From: Nodularia sp. NIES-3585
GTDB taxonomy: Bacteria; Cyanobacteriota; Cyanobacteriia; Cyanobacteriales; Nostocaceae
Direction: 5' to 3'
Assembly (NCBI RefSeq): GCF_002218065.1
Contig: NZ_BDUB01000001.1
Location: 11,567 to 75,566 of the forward strand
DNA length: 64,000 bases
In this document: positions 1 to 9,258 of the stretch, piece after piece
Layout: the number at the start of each line of letters is the position of its first letter
Numbering within the stretch: position 1 is the first letter of the stretch
The notes under the pieces: model-generated
What the model was told of the DNA's origin: nothing
The model's database searches: none
Seen by the model: only the letters and a program-made list of their open reading frames with translations
Translations under genes and position numbers: made by a program

Positions 1-3000
1 ACTGGTTCTAATATTTCTAGCTTGATGTCGGATGGGACTGTGAGTAGAAATGATTGATTAAAGTGGTGCTGTTGGGGTAAGTTTTGCTGGAAAAACCACT
101 GTTGAATTGGTGTTAAGGGTGATCTCCCTGTGACTAGTCCTTGTGCTATTTCTATTGCTTTGGTTGTGTCTGCAACTGTGGCTAGTTGGGCGATTGTTTG
201 ATTGGCAAATAGTTGTTTGAGGCTGAGTTCGATTCCGGCTTGTTTGGCTTGGGCGATGATTTGAATGCTGAGGATGGAATCTCCTCCTAGTTCAAAGAAG
301 TTATCGTTGATTCCGACTATTTCTAGTCTGAGGACTTGCGCCCAAATTTGGGCTAATTTGGCTTCTATTGGCGTGCGCGGTGCTACTAAACTGTTTTCTA
401 TTCCTGTGCGGGTTTCTGGTACTGGTAGGGCGCGTCTGTCTATTTTGCCGTTGGGGGTTAACGGTAGGGTTTCTAAGATGACTATTGCACTGGGTACCAT
501 GTAGTCTGGTAATTTTTGTTTGAGGTAGCTCCGCAGTTGGCTGGCTGTGGCTGTGTTTTCTGAGTTTGGTACTATGTAGGCTACTAGGCGTTTATTTCCG
601 GGGATGTCTTCTCGGGCGATGACACAATTGGTTTGCACTTTCTCGTGTTGACTCAGGGCTGTTTCTATTTCTCCTAATTCGATGCGGAATCCCCTGATTT
701 TTACTTGGTTGTCGATGCGTCCTAGGTATTCTATGTTCCCATTCGGTAGGTAGCGGGCTAGGTCTCCGCTTTTATATAGTTTTGATTTTTGACTGCTGAT
801 TTTTGAATTGTCAAAGGGGTTGGGGATGAATTTGGCTTGTGTTAATTCGGGGCGGTTGAGGTAGCCTCTGGCTAATCCTGCTCCCCCTATGTGCAGTTCT
901 CCTGCTACACCAATCGGTACTGCTTGCAAGTGTTGGTCTAATATGTATATCTGGGTGTTGGCTATCGGTCGCCCAATGGGAATTGATTCTACAGTCTTCT
1001 CTAGTTGTCTCGCTATAGGATAACAACAGGTAAAAGTTGTGCTTTCTGTTGGACCATATCCATTCATGATTTGCGTCAATGGCAGCCTTTCTAGACCTCT
1101 GTGGACGTGAGCTACCGAAAGTGCTTCTCCTCCGATTAGTAGCTGTCTAATTCCTGACAACACTTGTGCATTTTCATCAATTATCACGTTAAATAAAGCT
1201 GCTGTCAGCCATAAAACATTAATGCCATGTTTGTCGATTTCATCTCCCAGTTTTTTTGATGTCGGAATACTTTCTGGGAAAATCACGCACAGTCCACCAT
1301 GCAACAAAGCTCCCCAAATCTCGAATGTGGACGCATCAAAGGAAATGGGTGCCATCTGAAGAAATCTTTGTGTTGCATTAAGTTTCAGGTATTCTACTCC
1401 AAACAAAAGACGATTCACACCACGGTGAATAATTTCCACTCCTTTGGGCTGACCTGTTGAGCCTGAGGTATAAATCACATAAGCTAAGTTACTACTTTGT
1501 ACTTCGGTGATTAGATTCTCCTGACTTGATTGAGAAATCAATTGCCAGTCTGTATCTAAACCAACAAGCTGTGCTTGATGCTCAGGTAGTCTGTCAATAA
1601 GTGATTGCTGGGTGAGTAAGACCGAAACTTGAGCATCTTCTAACATAAAGTTCAGACGCTCAGTGGGATATTCTGGGTCTAGTGGCACATAAGCTCCACC
1701 GGCTTTGAGTATGCCCAGTAGTCCCACTACCATGTCTATGGAACGCTCTACACATATGCCTACTAGCACGTCGGCGCTGACTCCCAATGAGCGCAAATAA
1801 TGTGCCAACTGATTAGCACGACAGTTCAACTCACCATAAGTCAGTTGTTGGTCTTCATACACCACTGCTACGGCTTCTGGTGTACGCTCTACCTGCTGTT
1901 CAAATAACTCATGGATACACAAGTCATGGGGATAATCTATCTGTGTCTGATTCCACTCTACTAATAACTGTTGTTGCTCGCCTGCTGTCAATAACGGCAA
2001 TTGGTCGATTCTTTGTTGTGGATTGGCGACAATGGCTTCAAGCATGGTGACAAAATGACCCGCCATCCGCTCTATGGTGCTGCTATCAAATAGGTCTGTG
2101 TTGTAGTTCCATGTACCTTTGAGGCTTCCTGGCACGTAAAAAATCGTTAAAGTTAAATCAAACGCCGCCCCTGTAGCCCCTGTCATTATCGATTCCACCA
2201 CCAAATCATCTTGCTCACTCTGGTGCGCTCTATCCCAGGCAAATGCTACCTGATAGAGCGGTGAAATGCTCGGGTCTCGCACAGGTTGCAGTCGTTCTAC
2301 TAGCAGGGGAAACGGATACTCTTGATGCTCTAGGGCATTTAATACACATGAGCGTGTTCTCCCAAGCAATTCTTGAAAGGTGGGATTTTCTGACAGGTCG
2401 GCTCGCAAAACTACAGGATTTGTAAAATAACCTACAATTTTTTCAAATTCTGGACGGCTCCGATTCATGATTGGAGAGCCAATTAATATATCTTTTTGAT
2501 TGGTATAACGTCTTAATAATATTTGTAATGCTGTTAATAAAAGCATGTATTCAGACACGCTCTGTTTCTTGGCCAATTCTGTGAGCTTTTGCCGCAATTT
2601 TTCTTCGACACTAAAAAGGTGCGATGCGCCATTATAGCTTTGGCTCTGAGGTCTGGGTCTATCCGTGGGCAATTTTAGGACTGGCAACTCACCTGAAAGT
2701 TCTTGCTGCCAGTAATTCCACAAACTCTCTCCCCTTGACCCTCTGAGCATTTGCTCTGACCACTTGACGTAATCGCGATACTGACTTTTTTGTGCCGGAA
2801 GTAATGGCTCTATCTCTTTGGTCATTGCTTCATACAAGATTTGGAGTTCTCTGAGCATGATTTCTGAAGAGGCAAAATCTGCTACTATATGATGTTGCGT
2901 GATTAAGAGAATATTTTCTGTTTCTCTACTGTGATTAATTAATAAGTTAAACCGCAATATTGGCCCTATTTCTAGGTCGAAAGGGCGCGCACTTGTTTCT

Positions 3001-3467
3001 AATAGCCAGTTGTTTATTTCTTCAGGGTCAAGGGCGAATGCATTTTCAATACTAAAGTTAATTTGCTGGTTTTTTTGAATTGTTTGCACTGGTTGGTCAT
3101 CAATGGTTCCAAAGGTCGTCCTCAAAACTGGATGCCTTTCAATTAGGGCTTGTGCTGCTTGTTTCAGGGCGGCAATGTCTAAGTTGGTGACTAGTCTGGC
3201 TGCATATGTGCTGTTGTAAGCTGTATTCTCTGGTGCTAACTGATATAAAAACCACAGCGCCTTTTGACCGTGGGATAGGGGATAAGTTGCCGGCTCATCA
3301 ATTGTTTGGGAGAGAATTCGGAGAATTTCTGGTTTGTGTTGCTTAATTTCTGCTAATAACTCAGGGCTGATGACGTTTTCAGACCCTCGGTAACGCAATT
3401 TCTCTCCATCTACCCACAGTTCTACATTCTTGGCTGCCAGATTTTCTAGTAATTCTTTTAAGTTCAT
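1..3467 (-). CDS. NRPS, partial: docking-C-A-PCP-E (runs off left edge)
   Basis: This is the 5' part of a non-ribosomal peptide synthetase, 1155 codons visible and no stop before the left edge. Residues 1-52 look like a TubC-type N-terminal docking domain (LELW-like core 'VELWVDGEKLRYRG'), so the protein should receive its substrate from an upstream carrier. A condensation domain follows with HHIVADF at residues 192-198. The adenylation domain has YTSGSTGQPKG at about 666. Reading the GrsA pocket positions by eye gives DAFWLGGTFK, one residue from a valine code as I remember it, so Val or a similar aliphatic residue is inferred. The carrier serine (GGDS) is residue 1064. At 1120 the motif PIQQWF marks an epimerization domain, so a D-residue is expected. 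The ATG overlaps the stop of the ketosynthase gene by 4 bp (ATGA), indicating one operon and translational coupling. Product unknown. Confidence 0.93.
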   Translation of the reverse strand, partial: MNLKELLENLAAKNVELWVDGEKLRYRGSENVISPELLAEIKQHKPEILRILSQTIDEPATYPLSHGQKALWFLYQLAPENTAYNSTYAARLVTNLDIAALKQAAQALIERHPVLRTTFGTIDDQPVQTIQKNQQINFSIENAFALDPEEINNWLLETSARPFDLEIGPILRFNLLINHSRETENILLITQHHIVADFASSEIMLRELQILYEAMTKEIEPLLPAQKSQYRDYVKWSEQMLRGSRGESLWNYWQQELSGELPVLKLPTDRPRPQSQSYNGASHLFSVEEKLRQKLTELAKKQSVSEYMLLLTALQILLRRYTNQKDILIGSPIMNRSRPEFEKIVGYFTNPVVLRADLSENPTFQELLGRTRSCVLNALEHQEYPFPLLVERLQPVRDPSISPLYQVAFAWDRAHQSEQDDLVVESIMTGATGAAFDLTLTIFYVPGSLKGTWNYNTDLFDSSTIERMAGHFVTMLEAIVANPQQRIDQLPLLTAGEQQQLLVEWNQTQIDYPHDLCIHELFEQQVERTPEAVAVVYEDQQLTYGELNCRANQLAHYLRSLGVSADVLVGICVERSIDMVVGLLGILKAGGAYVPLDPEYPTERLNFMLEDAQVSVLLTQQSLIDRLPEHQAQLVGLDTDWQLISQSSQENLITEVQSSNLAYVIYTSGSTGQPKGVEIIHRGVNRLLFGVEYLKLNATQRFLQMAPISFDASTFEIWGALLHGGLCVIFPESIPTSKKLGDEIDKHGINVLWLTAALFNVIIDENAQVLSGIRQLLIGGEALSVAHVHRGLERLPLTQIMNGYGPTESTTFTCCYPIARQLEKTVESIPIGRPIANTQIYILDQHLQAVPIGVAGELHIGGAGLARGYLNRPELTQAKFIPNPFDNSKISSQKSKLYKSGDLARYLPNGNIEYLGRIDNQVKIRGFRIELGEIETALSQHEKVQTNCVIAREDIPGNKRLVAYIVPNSENTATASQLRSYLKQKLPDYMVPSAIVILETLPLTPNGKIDRRALPVPETRTGIENSLVAPRTPIEAKLAQIWAQVLRLEIVGINDNFFELGGDSILSIQIIAQAKQAGIELSLKQLFANQTIAQLATVADTTKAIEIAQGLVTGRSPLTPIQQWFFQQNLPQQHHFNQSFLLTVPSDIKLEILEP

Positions 3468-4888
3468 ATTTCTCCTTCAATAGTATTGTTTTTATGGGAC
3501 ACTGCCTGTTCACTTTTGGCTGCTACCCTCAGTCGCTGCCTTGGGGTTTCAATTCTTGGTTCTTTTGGCTTTATGTCTTTGACTTTTTGACATACTTGTG
3601 GAGGAGCTTCTTCTAAAACAACATGAGCATTAGTGCCTCCAAAGCTGAATGCACTTACACCAGCAAGTGCCTTATCTTCTGTTTGTGGCCATGGTTCTAA
3701 AGTTTTTTGCACACGTAGCAACAGTTTGGGAAAAGGAATGTACGGATTGGGTTGCTGGAAATGCAGGTTTGGTGGGATATGTCTATATTTGAGGGATAGC
3801 GCCACTTTAATCAGCCCTGCAATTCCTGCCGCTACTTCCAAGTGTCCAATATTAGTTTTGACTGAACCTACAGCACAATATTGTCCAGGCGGGCGATTCT
3901 CACTTAGTACCTTTCCTAAAGCTTTGATCTCTATTGGATCTCCCAGCTTTGTCCCTGTGCCATGTGCTTCAATATATTGAACTTTGCCTGGGGAAACTCC
4001 TGCTTGACGATAAGCTTCTCGCAGAAGGGCTTCCTGCGCTCGAGGGTTTGGTGCTGTCAGCCCATTACTGTGACCATCCTGGTTAACCGCACTACCTCTA
4101 ATGACAGCATAAATTGGATCTTGATCAGTTAAGGCTTGGGAAAGAGGCTTTAAGACTACAACGCCAGCGCCTTCACTGCGGACATAGCCATCAGCGCGGC
4201 TATCAAAGGTTTTGCAACGACCATCAGCAGCCATGAAGCCTGCTTTGGCAATACTAAGGGTCATCCACGGCGATAGGATAATCTGCACTCCTCCAGCTAA
4301 GGCTAGGGTAGATTCTTGGTTCCAGATACTTTGACAGGCAAGGTGAACTGCGACTAGAGACGAAGAACAGGCTGTATCAATACCGATGCTCGGACCGATG
4401 AAATTAAAGAAGTAGGAAATCCGGTTCGCCGCCATACAGTTAGTGTTGCCTGAGCCTGTATAAGCGTCAAGGTTGAGGGGATTTTTGATCAGATGCATAT
4501 AGTAATCGAAGCCATTGATACCCATAAACACACCTGTTTTGCTACCACTCAGATGTTCTAGGGTCTGACCGCCATCTTCTAAGGCTTCCCATGCTACTTC
4601 TAGCAAAAGACGCTGCTGGGGGTCCATGCTCATGGCTTCTCTTGGAGAAATTTTAAAAAATTGGGGGTCAAATTGCTCCAGATCCTCTAAAAAGCCGCCC
4701 CAACGGGTATTCATTTGATCCGATGTTGCTGTTTCAAAATTCTCAAGGGATTCGACATCCCAACGCCCTGCTGGCACTTCGGTAATGGCATCCACACCAT
4801 CTCGCAGAAGCTCCCAGAAGGCTTTCTTATCTTTAGCTTTGGGGAAACGACACCCTATACCGATAATTGCAATCGGTTCCCTATGCAT
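3464..4888 (-). CDS. stand-alone polyketide ketosynthase (KS only)
   Basis: This 474-residue protein is a complete modular-PKS ketosynthase and nothing else: active-site C174 in DTACSSS, H309 in EAHGTGT and H349 in KTNIGHLE. There is no acyltransferase, ketoreductase or carrier domain. After the KS ends (NAHVVLEEAP), the tail 'RQRLRVAAKSEQA' resembles the start of the usual KS-AT linker and then stops, which suggests a PKS module truncated before its AT. The start has an AAGGA ribosome site 9 bases upstream. The gene is first in the minus-strand operon and overlaps the NRPS by ATGA. It may extend an acyl chain in trans or be a gatekeeping condensing domain; its acyl and malonyl carriers are not visible here. 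Confidence 0.93.
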   Translation of the reverse strand: MHREPIAIIGIGCRFPKAKDKKAFWELLRDGVDAITEVPAGRWDVESLENFETATSDQMNTRWGGFLEDLEQFDPQFFKISPREAMSMDPQQRLLLEVAWEALEDGGQTLEHLSGSKTGVFMGINGFDYYMHLIKNPLNLDAYTGSGNTNCMAANRISYFFNFIGPSIGIDTACSSSLVAVHLACQSIWNQESTLALAGGVQIILSPWMTLSIAKAGFMAADGRCKTFDSRADGYVRSEGAGVVVLKPLSQALTDQDPIYAVIRGSAVNQDGHSNGLTAPNPRAQEALLREAYRQAGVSPGKVQYIEAHGTGTKLGDPIEIKALGKVLSENRPPGQYCAVGSVKTNIGHLEVAAGIAGLIKVALSLKYRHIPPNLHFQQPNPYIPFPKLLLRVQKTLEPWPQTEDKALAGVSAFSFGGTNAHVVLEEAPPQVCQKVKDIKPKEPRIETPRQRLRVAAKSEQAVSHKNNTIEGEI

Positions 4889-5863
4889 ACTGCTTATCCT
4901 TGATTGTGACTTTAATTACTAAAATTACGCATTGATCAGAATCTGGACACACATATTCAGATTCTTTTTATTTCAGGTGTTTTCAAATGAAGTCACGAGC
5001 TACTAATGAGGAGAGTAATTTTTTTGACTTCGTAGCAGTTTTCAATTAACTTTTCAGTTCTCATGAATTCTAGTTGCGTCAAGGCACGGTGAACACTAAA
5101 AATCTGAGTTTTAATTGCCGCAGGTCTCCTCACCATGAATTGCTCAATTCCAAAAACGTGTTTAACAGCTTGATGGTAGCATTTAATTACTTAATAATTA
5201 AATGTAATTTATTAAATTTTGCCCTTGATGTAAAAAAAAGGTCTTCTTTTTGAGGAATTGTTGGTGAAAATTAAGATGCTCACTTTTGTCAATGAGAAAA
5301 TATGCTTAAATTCAGGAAAAAAGTATTAATTTAACTAGCATACTGAATTTATGGGGGACTATAAACGATACATAGTATTTTACAGCCCATTAGTGAATAT
5401 TTAAGGTGGGATATAATTTGTCAATCAGCAATCATACTTAAAATATTGGCGAAAATCGGAGTTGGAAACAGAATTTTTAGGTAGGCGATCGCCTAATTTG
5501 GATAGGTGTCATTCATGATCTCTACCAAAAGCCAGTAAAATAGTTAACTCAATATCTTCACTGTGTTAACATTTTCAGCATAATTTCTAATTGACACAAG
5601 TAAGGTGATTTTCACCACTCACCGATGCTTACAGCCTCGTCCAGCCGCACTAACTGATTTCATAAGTGTAAGTTAGCAGTATTGACTTGTATGAAATCTT
5701 AATTTATCTCTTACGTATGAGGGGGAAATCTGAATAAACAGATGTAAGTAATAGCTGATGATATGTGATAATTTATGCTATTTTCATAGAGCGATCGCAC
5801 ATTAATTAAAATACACAAAATCCCAGTATCTTAGAGATATGGTTCTACAAATCGGAGAAAAAC
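4889..5863. other. 975-bp intergenic region between divergent KS and hydrolase genes
   Basis: No gene is supported here. The stretch must carry the promoters of the minus-strand KS-NRPS operon and of the plus-strand hydrolase. It is AT-rich, has HIP1 sites and contains a noncoding repeat (about 5275-5506) that is also found near 48.5 kb with one half inverted. Confidence 0.7.
5275..5506 (+). repeat. noncoding repeat, copy 1 (second half inverted relative to copy 2)
   Basis: About 5275-5375 matches 48541-48646 in the same direction (shared core CTTTTGTCAAT, then GTATTAATTTAA-like and ACTGAATTT). About 5401-5506, read as reverse complement, matches 48647-48752 (shared blocks TTAGGCGATCGC, TTCTGTTTCC, AGTATGATT, CTGATTGACAAAT). 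Similarity was judged by eye at roughly 70-80 percent. No open frame runs through it. Confidence 0.7.
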
Positions 5864-6784
5864 GTGACCACCACGGTACACTGGCAGCAGCGAGTTGGTA
5901 ATCAGAGAGATTGGGTTTGGCGAGGCTGGCAAACTCGTTACACCTACATCCGACCTAGCCAAAATAAATCAACAACACCGTTAATCCTGCTACACGGTTT
6001 TGGGGCTTCCATTGGACATTGGCGACATAACTTAGCTGTCTTAGGCGAAAAGCATACCGTTTATGCCCTAGATATGTTGGGTTTTGGTGCTTCCCAAAAA
6101 GCGCCAGCAAATTATAGTATAGAACTTTGGGTAGAGCAGGTATACGAATTTTGGAAAGCATTTATTCGTCAACCAGTCATACTAATTGGTAATTCCAACG
6201 GTTCACTGATTTCCTTAGCCGCCGCCGCTGCCCATCCAGAAATGGTCAAGGGTATAGTAATGATGAGTTTGCCAGACCCATCATTAGAACAAGAAGCCAT
6301 CCCACCTTTCCTGCGACCTGTGGTCATGGGAATTAAAAAGATGATTGCTTCCCCGTTGATACTCAAACCTATATTTAACATCGTGCGCCGACCCGGCTTT
6401 GTGCGTCGCTGGGCTAGCCTTGCTTACGCCAATCCCGAAGCCATCACCGATGAACTGGTGGATATTTTAGCAGGTCCCCCCCAAGACAGGGGTTCGGCGC
6501 GTGCTTTTAGTGCCTTGTTTAGAGCTGCGATCGCTGTTAACTTTAGTCCTAGTGTCAAAGCAATATTACCTACCTTAACAGTGCCAATGCTTTTAATTTG
6601 GGGACAAAAAGACAAATTTGTTCCACCTATGCTTGCACAGAGATTTACTCAATACAACCAGAATCTAGAACTACTCAACTTAGAAGATGTCGGTCATTGT
6701 CCCCATGATGAATGCCCAGAAAAAGTTAATCAGGTGATTCTAGATTGGATATACAGGCACAGTAACACCCAACGCCTCATGTAG
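5864..6784 (+). CDS. alpha/beta hydrolase
   Basis: A 306-residue alpha/beta-fold hydrolase. It shows the HGFGAS oxyanion motif (about residue 44), the nucleophile S111 in GNSNG, the acid D250 in GQKDKFVP and the histidine H278 in GHCPHDE. The start is GTG, chosen because GGAGAAAA lies just upstream. Cyanobacterial proteins of this kind resemble plant chlorophyll dephytylase/pheophytinase relatives, so a role in releasing a long-chain alcohol from pigment or lipid is possible but only inferred. It stands alone between the NRPS operon and a minus-strand gene, with no operon partner. Confidence 0.88.
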   Translation: MTTTVHWQQRVGNQRDWVWRGWQTRYTYIRPSQNKSTTPLILLHGFGASIGHWRHNLAVLGEKHTVYALDMLGFGASQKAPANYSIELWVEQVYEFWKAFIRQPVILIGNSNGSLISLAAAAAHPEMVKGIVMMSLPDPSLEQEAIPPFLRPVVMGIKKMIASPLILKPIFNIVRRPGFVRRWASLAYANPEAITDELVDILAGPPQDRGSARAFSALFRAAIAVNFSPSVKAILPTLTVPMLLIWGQKDKFVPPMLAQRFTQYNQNLELLNLEDVGHCPHDECPEKVNQVILDWIYRHSNTQRLM

Positions 6785-6853
6785 CACAGCCCAAATCAGC
6801 CACTCATTCCAAATCAATGAAACCCTGATAGTCTGGTAATTAAAAATTACTAA

Positions 6854-7222
6854 TTACCCAACAGTGACTTCATTAGTGTCAACACCTGTGGCACCATGAA
6901 CTGAACGCGCCGCAGAAACCATCTTATTCAGGATTTCTTGGCTGGGAACTTTACCTTTCAACACCACAGTGCTACTTGTTTGAGCGACCCAGAGAGTTTC
7001 AATATCCCCAAGTTGCGAATCTTGATCAAATGCCAATGCTACCCGCTTGGCTAAACCACTTTGGTCATATTCTCCATTCAACCCTAAACGTTCTGGCGGA
7101 ACTGATTTGGTAGTAGCAGAAGTTGCCTTATTACTAGAACTTGGAGGTACTTGTTGTGGTTGAGGGTTTACTTGTGCATTTTGTGGTTTCTCTAGTCCAA
7201 AAAGTCTTTTTAACCAAGTCAT
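6854..7222 (-). CDS. BON-domain-like small protein
   Basis: A protein of about 122 residues. The ATG at 7222 is preferred over an earlier in-frame start at 7312, because GGGAGAA sits upstream of it and the first 30 residues of the longer frame look unlike a protein start. It begins with a short basic segment (MTWLKRLFGLEK), followed by a Pro/Gln/Ser-rich low-complexity linker (about 15-45). The C-terminal 70 residues resemble a BON fold: 'TLWVAQTSSTVVLKGKVPS' strands, then a helix and 'VHGATGVDTNEVTV'. BON domains are thought to bind phospholipid or attach to membranes. No signal peptide is clear. Function unknown. Confidence 0.68.
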   Translation of the reverse strand: MTWLKRLFGLEKPQNAQVNPQPQQVPPSSSNKATSATTKSVPPERLGLNGEYDQSGLAKRVALAFDQDSQLGDIETLWVAQTSSTVVLKGKVPSQEILNKMVSAARSVHGATGVDTNEVTVG

Positions 7223-7513
7223 AATAGCATTTCTCCCATTTTTCATTAAATATCCATCATATCTGAAGAATAAACAATCCACATCTGCCCATGAAAAGAT
7301 ATGTACTTCCAAGGTTTCTGCTTTGAGTATGATTTGTCCATAAAATCTGTTGACAAAATGTATTGATTGCAGGTATTGAGTTTAAAATGGAACCTTAGAC
7401 TATATCTCCCTGTGAACCAAGAATCCCTGAAATAGAATTTTTAGGAGTGTCAAAAATGGTTGAAGTGTGGGAATATGTCAGTGAAATACTTGCCTGAGCC
7501 TGTGTTGGCGAAG

Positions 7514-8032
7514 ATGAAACATACCCTTTCAGTTTTGGTAGAAGATGAGGCGGGTGTTCTTTCCCGTATCTCTAGTTTATTTGCGCGTCGTGGCTTTAAT
7601 ATAGAAAGCCTCGCAGTTGGTCCAGCGGAGCAAGGAGGAGTTTCCCGCATTACGATGATTGTACCCGGAGACGATCGCGTGATCGAGCAACTCACCAAGC
7701 AACTGTATAAGTTGGTCAACGTCCTTAAAGTACAAGACATCACCGAAATCCCTTGTGTAGAGAGAGAATTGATGCTTTTAAAGGTGAATGCTACTAGCAG
7801 CAATCGCTCAGAAGTGGTCGAACTGGCTCAAATTTTCCGGGCGCGAGTCGTAGATGTAGCCGAAGATTCTGTGACTCTTGAAGTTGTGGGAGATCCTGGT
7901 AAAATGGTGGCAATTGTCCAAGTGTTACAAAAATTTGGTCTGAGGGAAATCGCCCGCACTGGCAAAATTGCCCTAACTCGTGAGTCGGGTGTAAATACTG
8001 AGTTACTCAAGTCTTTAGAAGCCAAAGTTTAA
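7514..8032 (+). CDS. ilvH: acetolactate synthase small (regulatory) subunit
   Basis: The regulatory subunit of acetohydroxyacid synthase (branched-chain amino acid synthesis), which binds the catalytic IlvB/IlvI subunit and gives valine feedback control. The N-terminal ACT domain reads '[18 protein letters not shown]' and '[10 protein letters not shown]', followed by the C-terminal domain with '[20 protein letters not shown]' and '[13 protein letters not shown]'. The start at 7514 (MKHTLS) gives 172 residues, the family's normal length; an upstream in-frame extension to 7460 is possible but unusual. No large-subunit gene is adjacent. The TAA stop is also the left target duplication of a MITE. 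Confidence 0.95.
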   Translation: MKHTLSVLVEDEAGVLSRISSLFARRGFNIESLAVGPAEQGGVSRITMIVPGDDRVIEQLTKQLYKLVNVLKVQDITEIPCVERELMLLKVNATSSNRSEVVELAQIFRARVVDVAEDSVTLEVVGDPGKMVAIVQVLQKFGLREIARTGKIALTRESGVNTELLKSLEAKV

Positions 8033-8251
8033 GAGGTTGTTTGAAAAGTCTAATTTATTACTAGCCCTGGCGACTAGAAGTCGCGGCTATACAGACAAAA
8101 CCCGCCTGCGCTGGTTAAAAACCTTAATTTTTCTTAGTCCACGGAGGTGGACTTGGCCTGTGTAGTAGCGTACAGCCTGCGGCATCGGAGGCTCTATTAT
8201 ATTCGCCCTTAGCGTAGCGTGGCGTTAGCCATAAACTTTTCAAACACCCTC
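8033..8251. mobile_element. MITE-like element with 17-bp inverted ends, at the ilvH stop codon
   Basis: The left end is GAGGTTGTTTGAAAAGT (8033-8049). The right end ACTTTTCAAACACCCTC (8235-8251) is its reverse complement with one mismatch. TAA flanks both sides (8030-8032 and 8252-8254), consistent with a short target duplication; the left TAA is the ilvH stop. At 219 bp it encodes no protein. The inside holds hairpin-rich GC segments (for example TCCACGGAGGTGGA). It is a non-autonomous element by structure; the mobilising transposase is not in this window. Confidence 0.8.
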
Positions 8252-9250
8252 TAAGAGTTATCAGTTATCAGTTACCAGTTACCAGTTAAGAGAGATAAGT
8301 GTAAGTGGGTTTAAGTCCCCCACTGTCAGCCTTGATTACTGATAACTGTTTACTGATAACTGTTCACTATTTTAAAGTTCGCTGAAAAATTTCTGAGTCA
8401 TAGGCTGATAATGCTGACAAAGGTTCTGCTTTATTGCAAAATTAAGTGATGTATCATTCCTGGTGGAACCCCATATATTTAGTTTTCGTGGTTCGGTTTA
8501 GCTTGATTTTCGCCATACACTAACCTTAACAGAATAGATCACTCCTAACTCATGACTATTTGTGACGAGTGTGCGGCTTTTGGAAATCAAAATTATGTTC
8601 TGGGAATCCCATTAAGATAAACCAATACGGGTACACATAAACTCAGAACATTACATCTGTATTGTGGCTGGATTTATCTGTCAAGGCAGAATTTATTCCC
8701 TAGTTTCTCCCAGTCCCTCTACTTTTCAAAGGTGAACAAGGAAATTTAATTACTCAATAGTATCTAATACCAAGTAAATTTTGCTATTTGGACAGATTTA
8801 TATAGTTATTTTCATCAGAAATGGGATATATTTCTAATATTTTGAATAAGAATATCTAAAAATAGATTCTAGATTTATAAATATTTTCTATAAAAATAAA
8901 AATATAGCGCATTCCAAAAAATATGCCAGTGTGGCATGACACAAAGACAAAAAACCTGTTACAAAACTGATAGTTAGATACAATATTAATAACAAGCATG
9001 GTTTGCAAAAAATATGGAAATAAACATTACTTATGTCGAATCTTTAGGCTGATACAATGACGAGATACTCATATGATCAACTAACTAAATAAGTGAAGTT
9101 AAACCTTAAAATTACTAACTCCTAGCTATGGTTTTTTTAGCAATTATTTCTAATATTTACGTAACTAAAGCTTGCGTATCAAGGTTTCAGCTATTCTGAT
9201 CTGCTTACTTAACATAGTTGTTAAATTAGGGATTTTATCGAATAAATTGT
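8252..9250. other. about 1 kb without genes, AT-rich, with short tandem repeats
   Basis: No coding region is supported. Near 8262-8289 there are tandem TTATCAG/TTACCAG-type units, with inverted counterparts (TGATAACTG) near 8339-8365, a common intergenic repeat style in filamentous cyanobacteria. The rest is AT-rich. Before the IS4 insertion it would have been continuous with the region upstream of the exporter gene, so parts of the original exporter promoter may lie here. Confidence 0.6.
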
Positions 9251-9258
9251 CTATTTTG

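Noticed and set aside
3633-3980. 115-residue open frame opposite the ketosynthase
   Set aside because: Antisense shadow of a strongly conserved KS region, with no motif of its own.
8380-8640. Possible structured RNA gene in the gap before the IS4 element
   Set aside because: Some short stems can be drawn, but no known RNA family pattern or terminator could be recognised.
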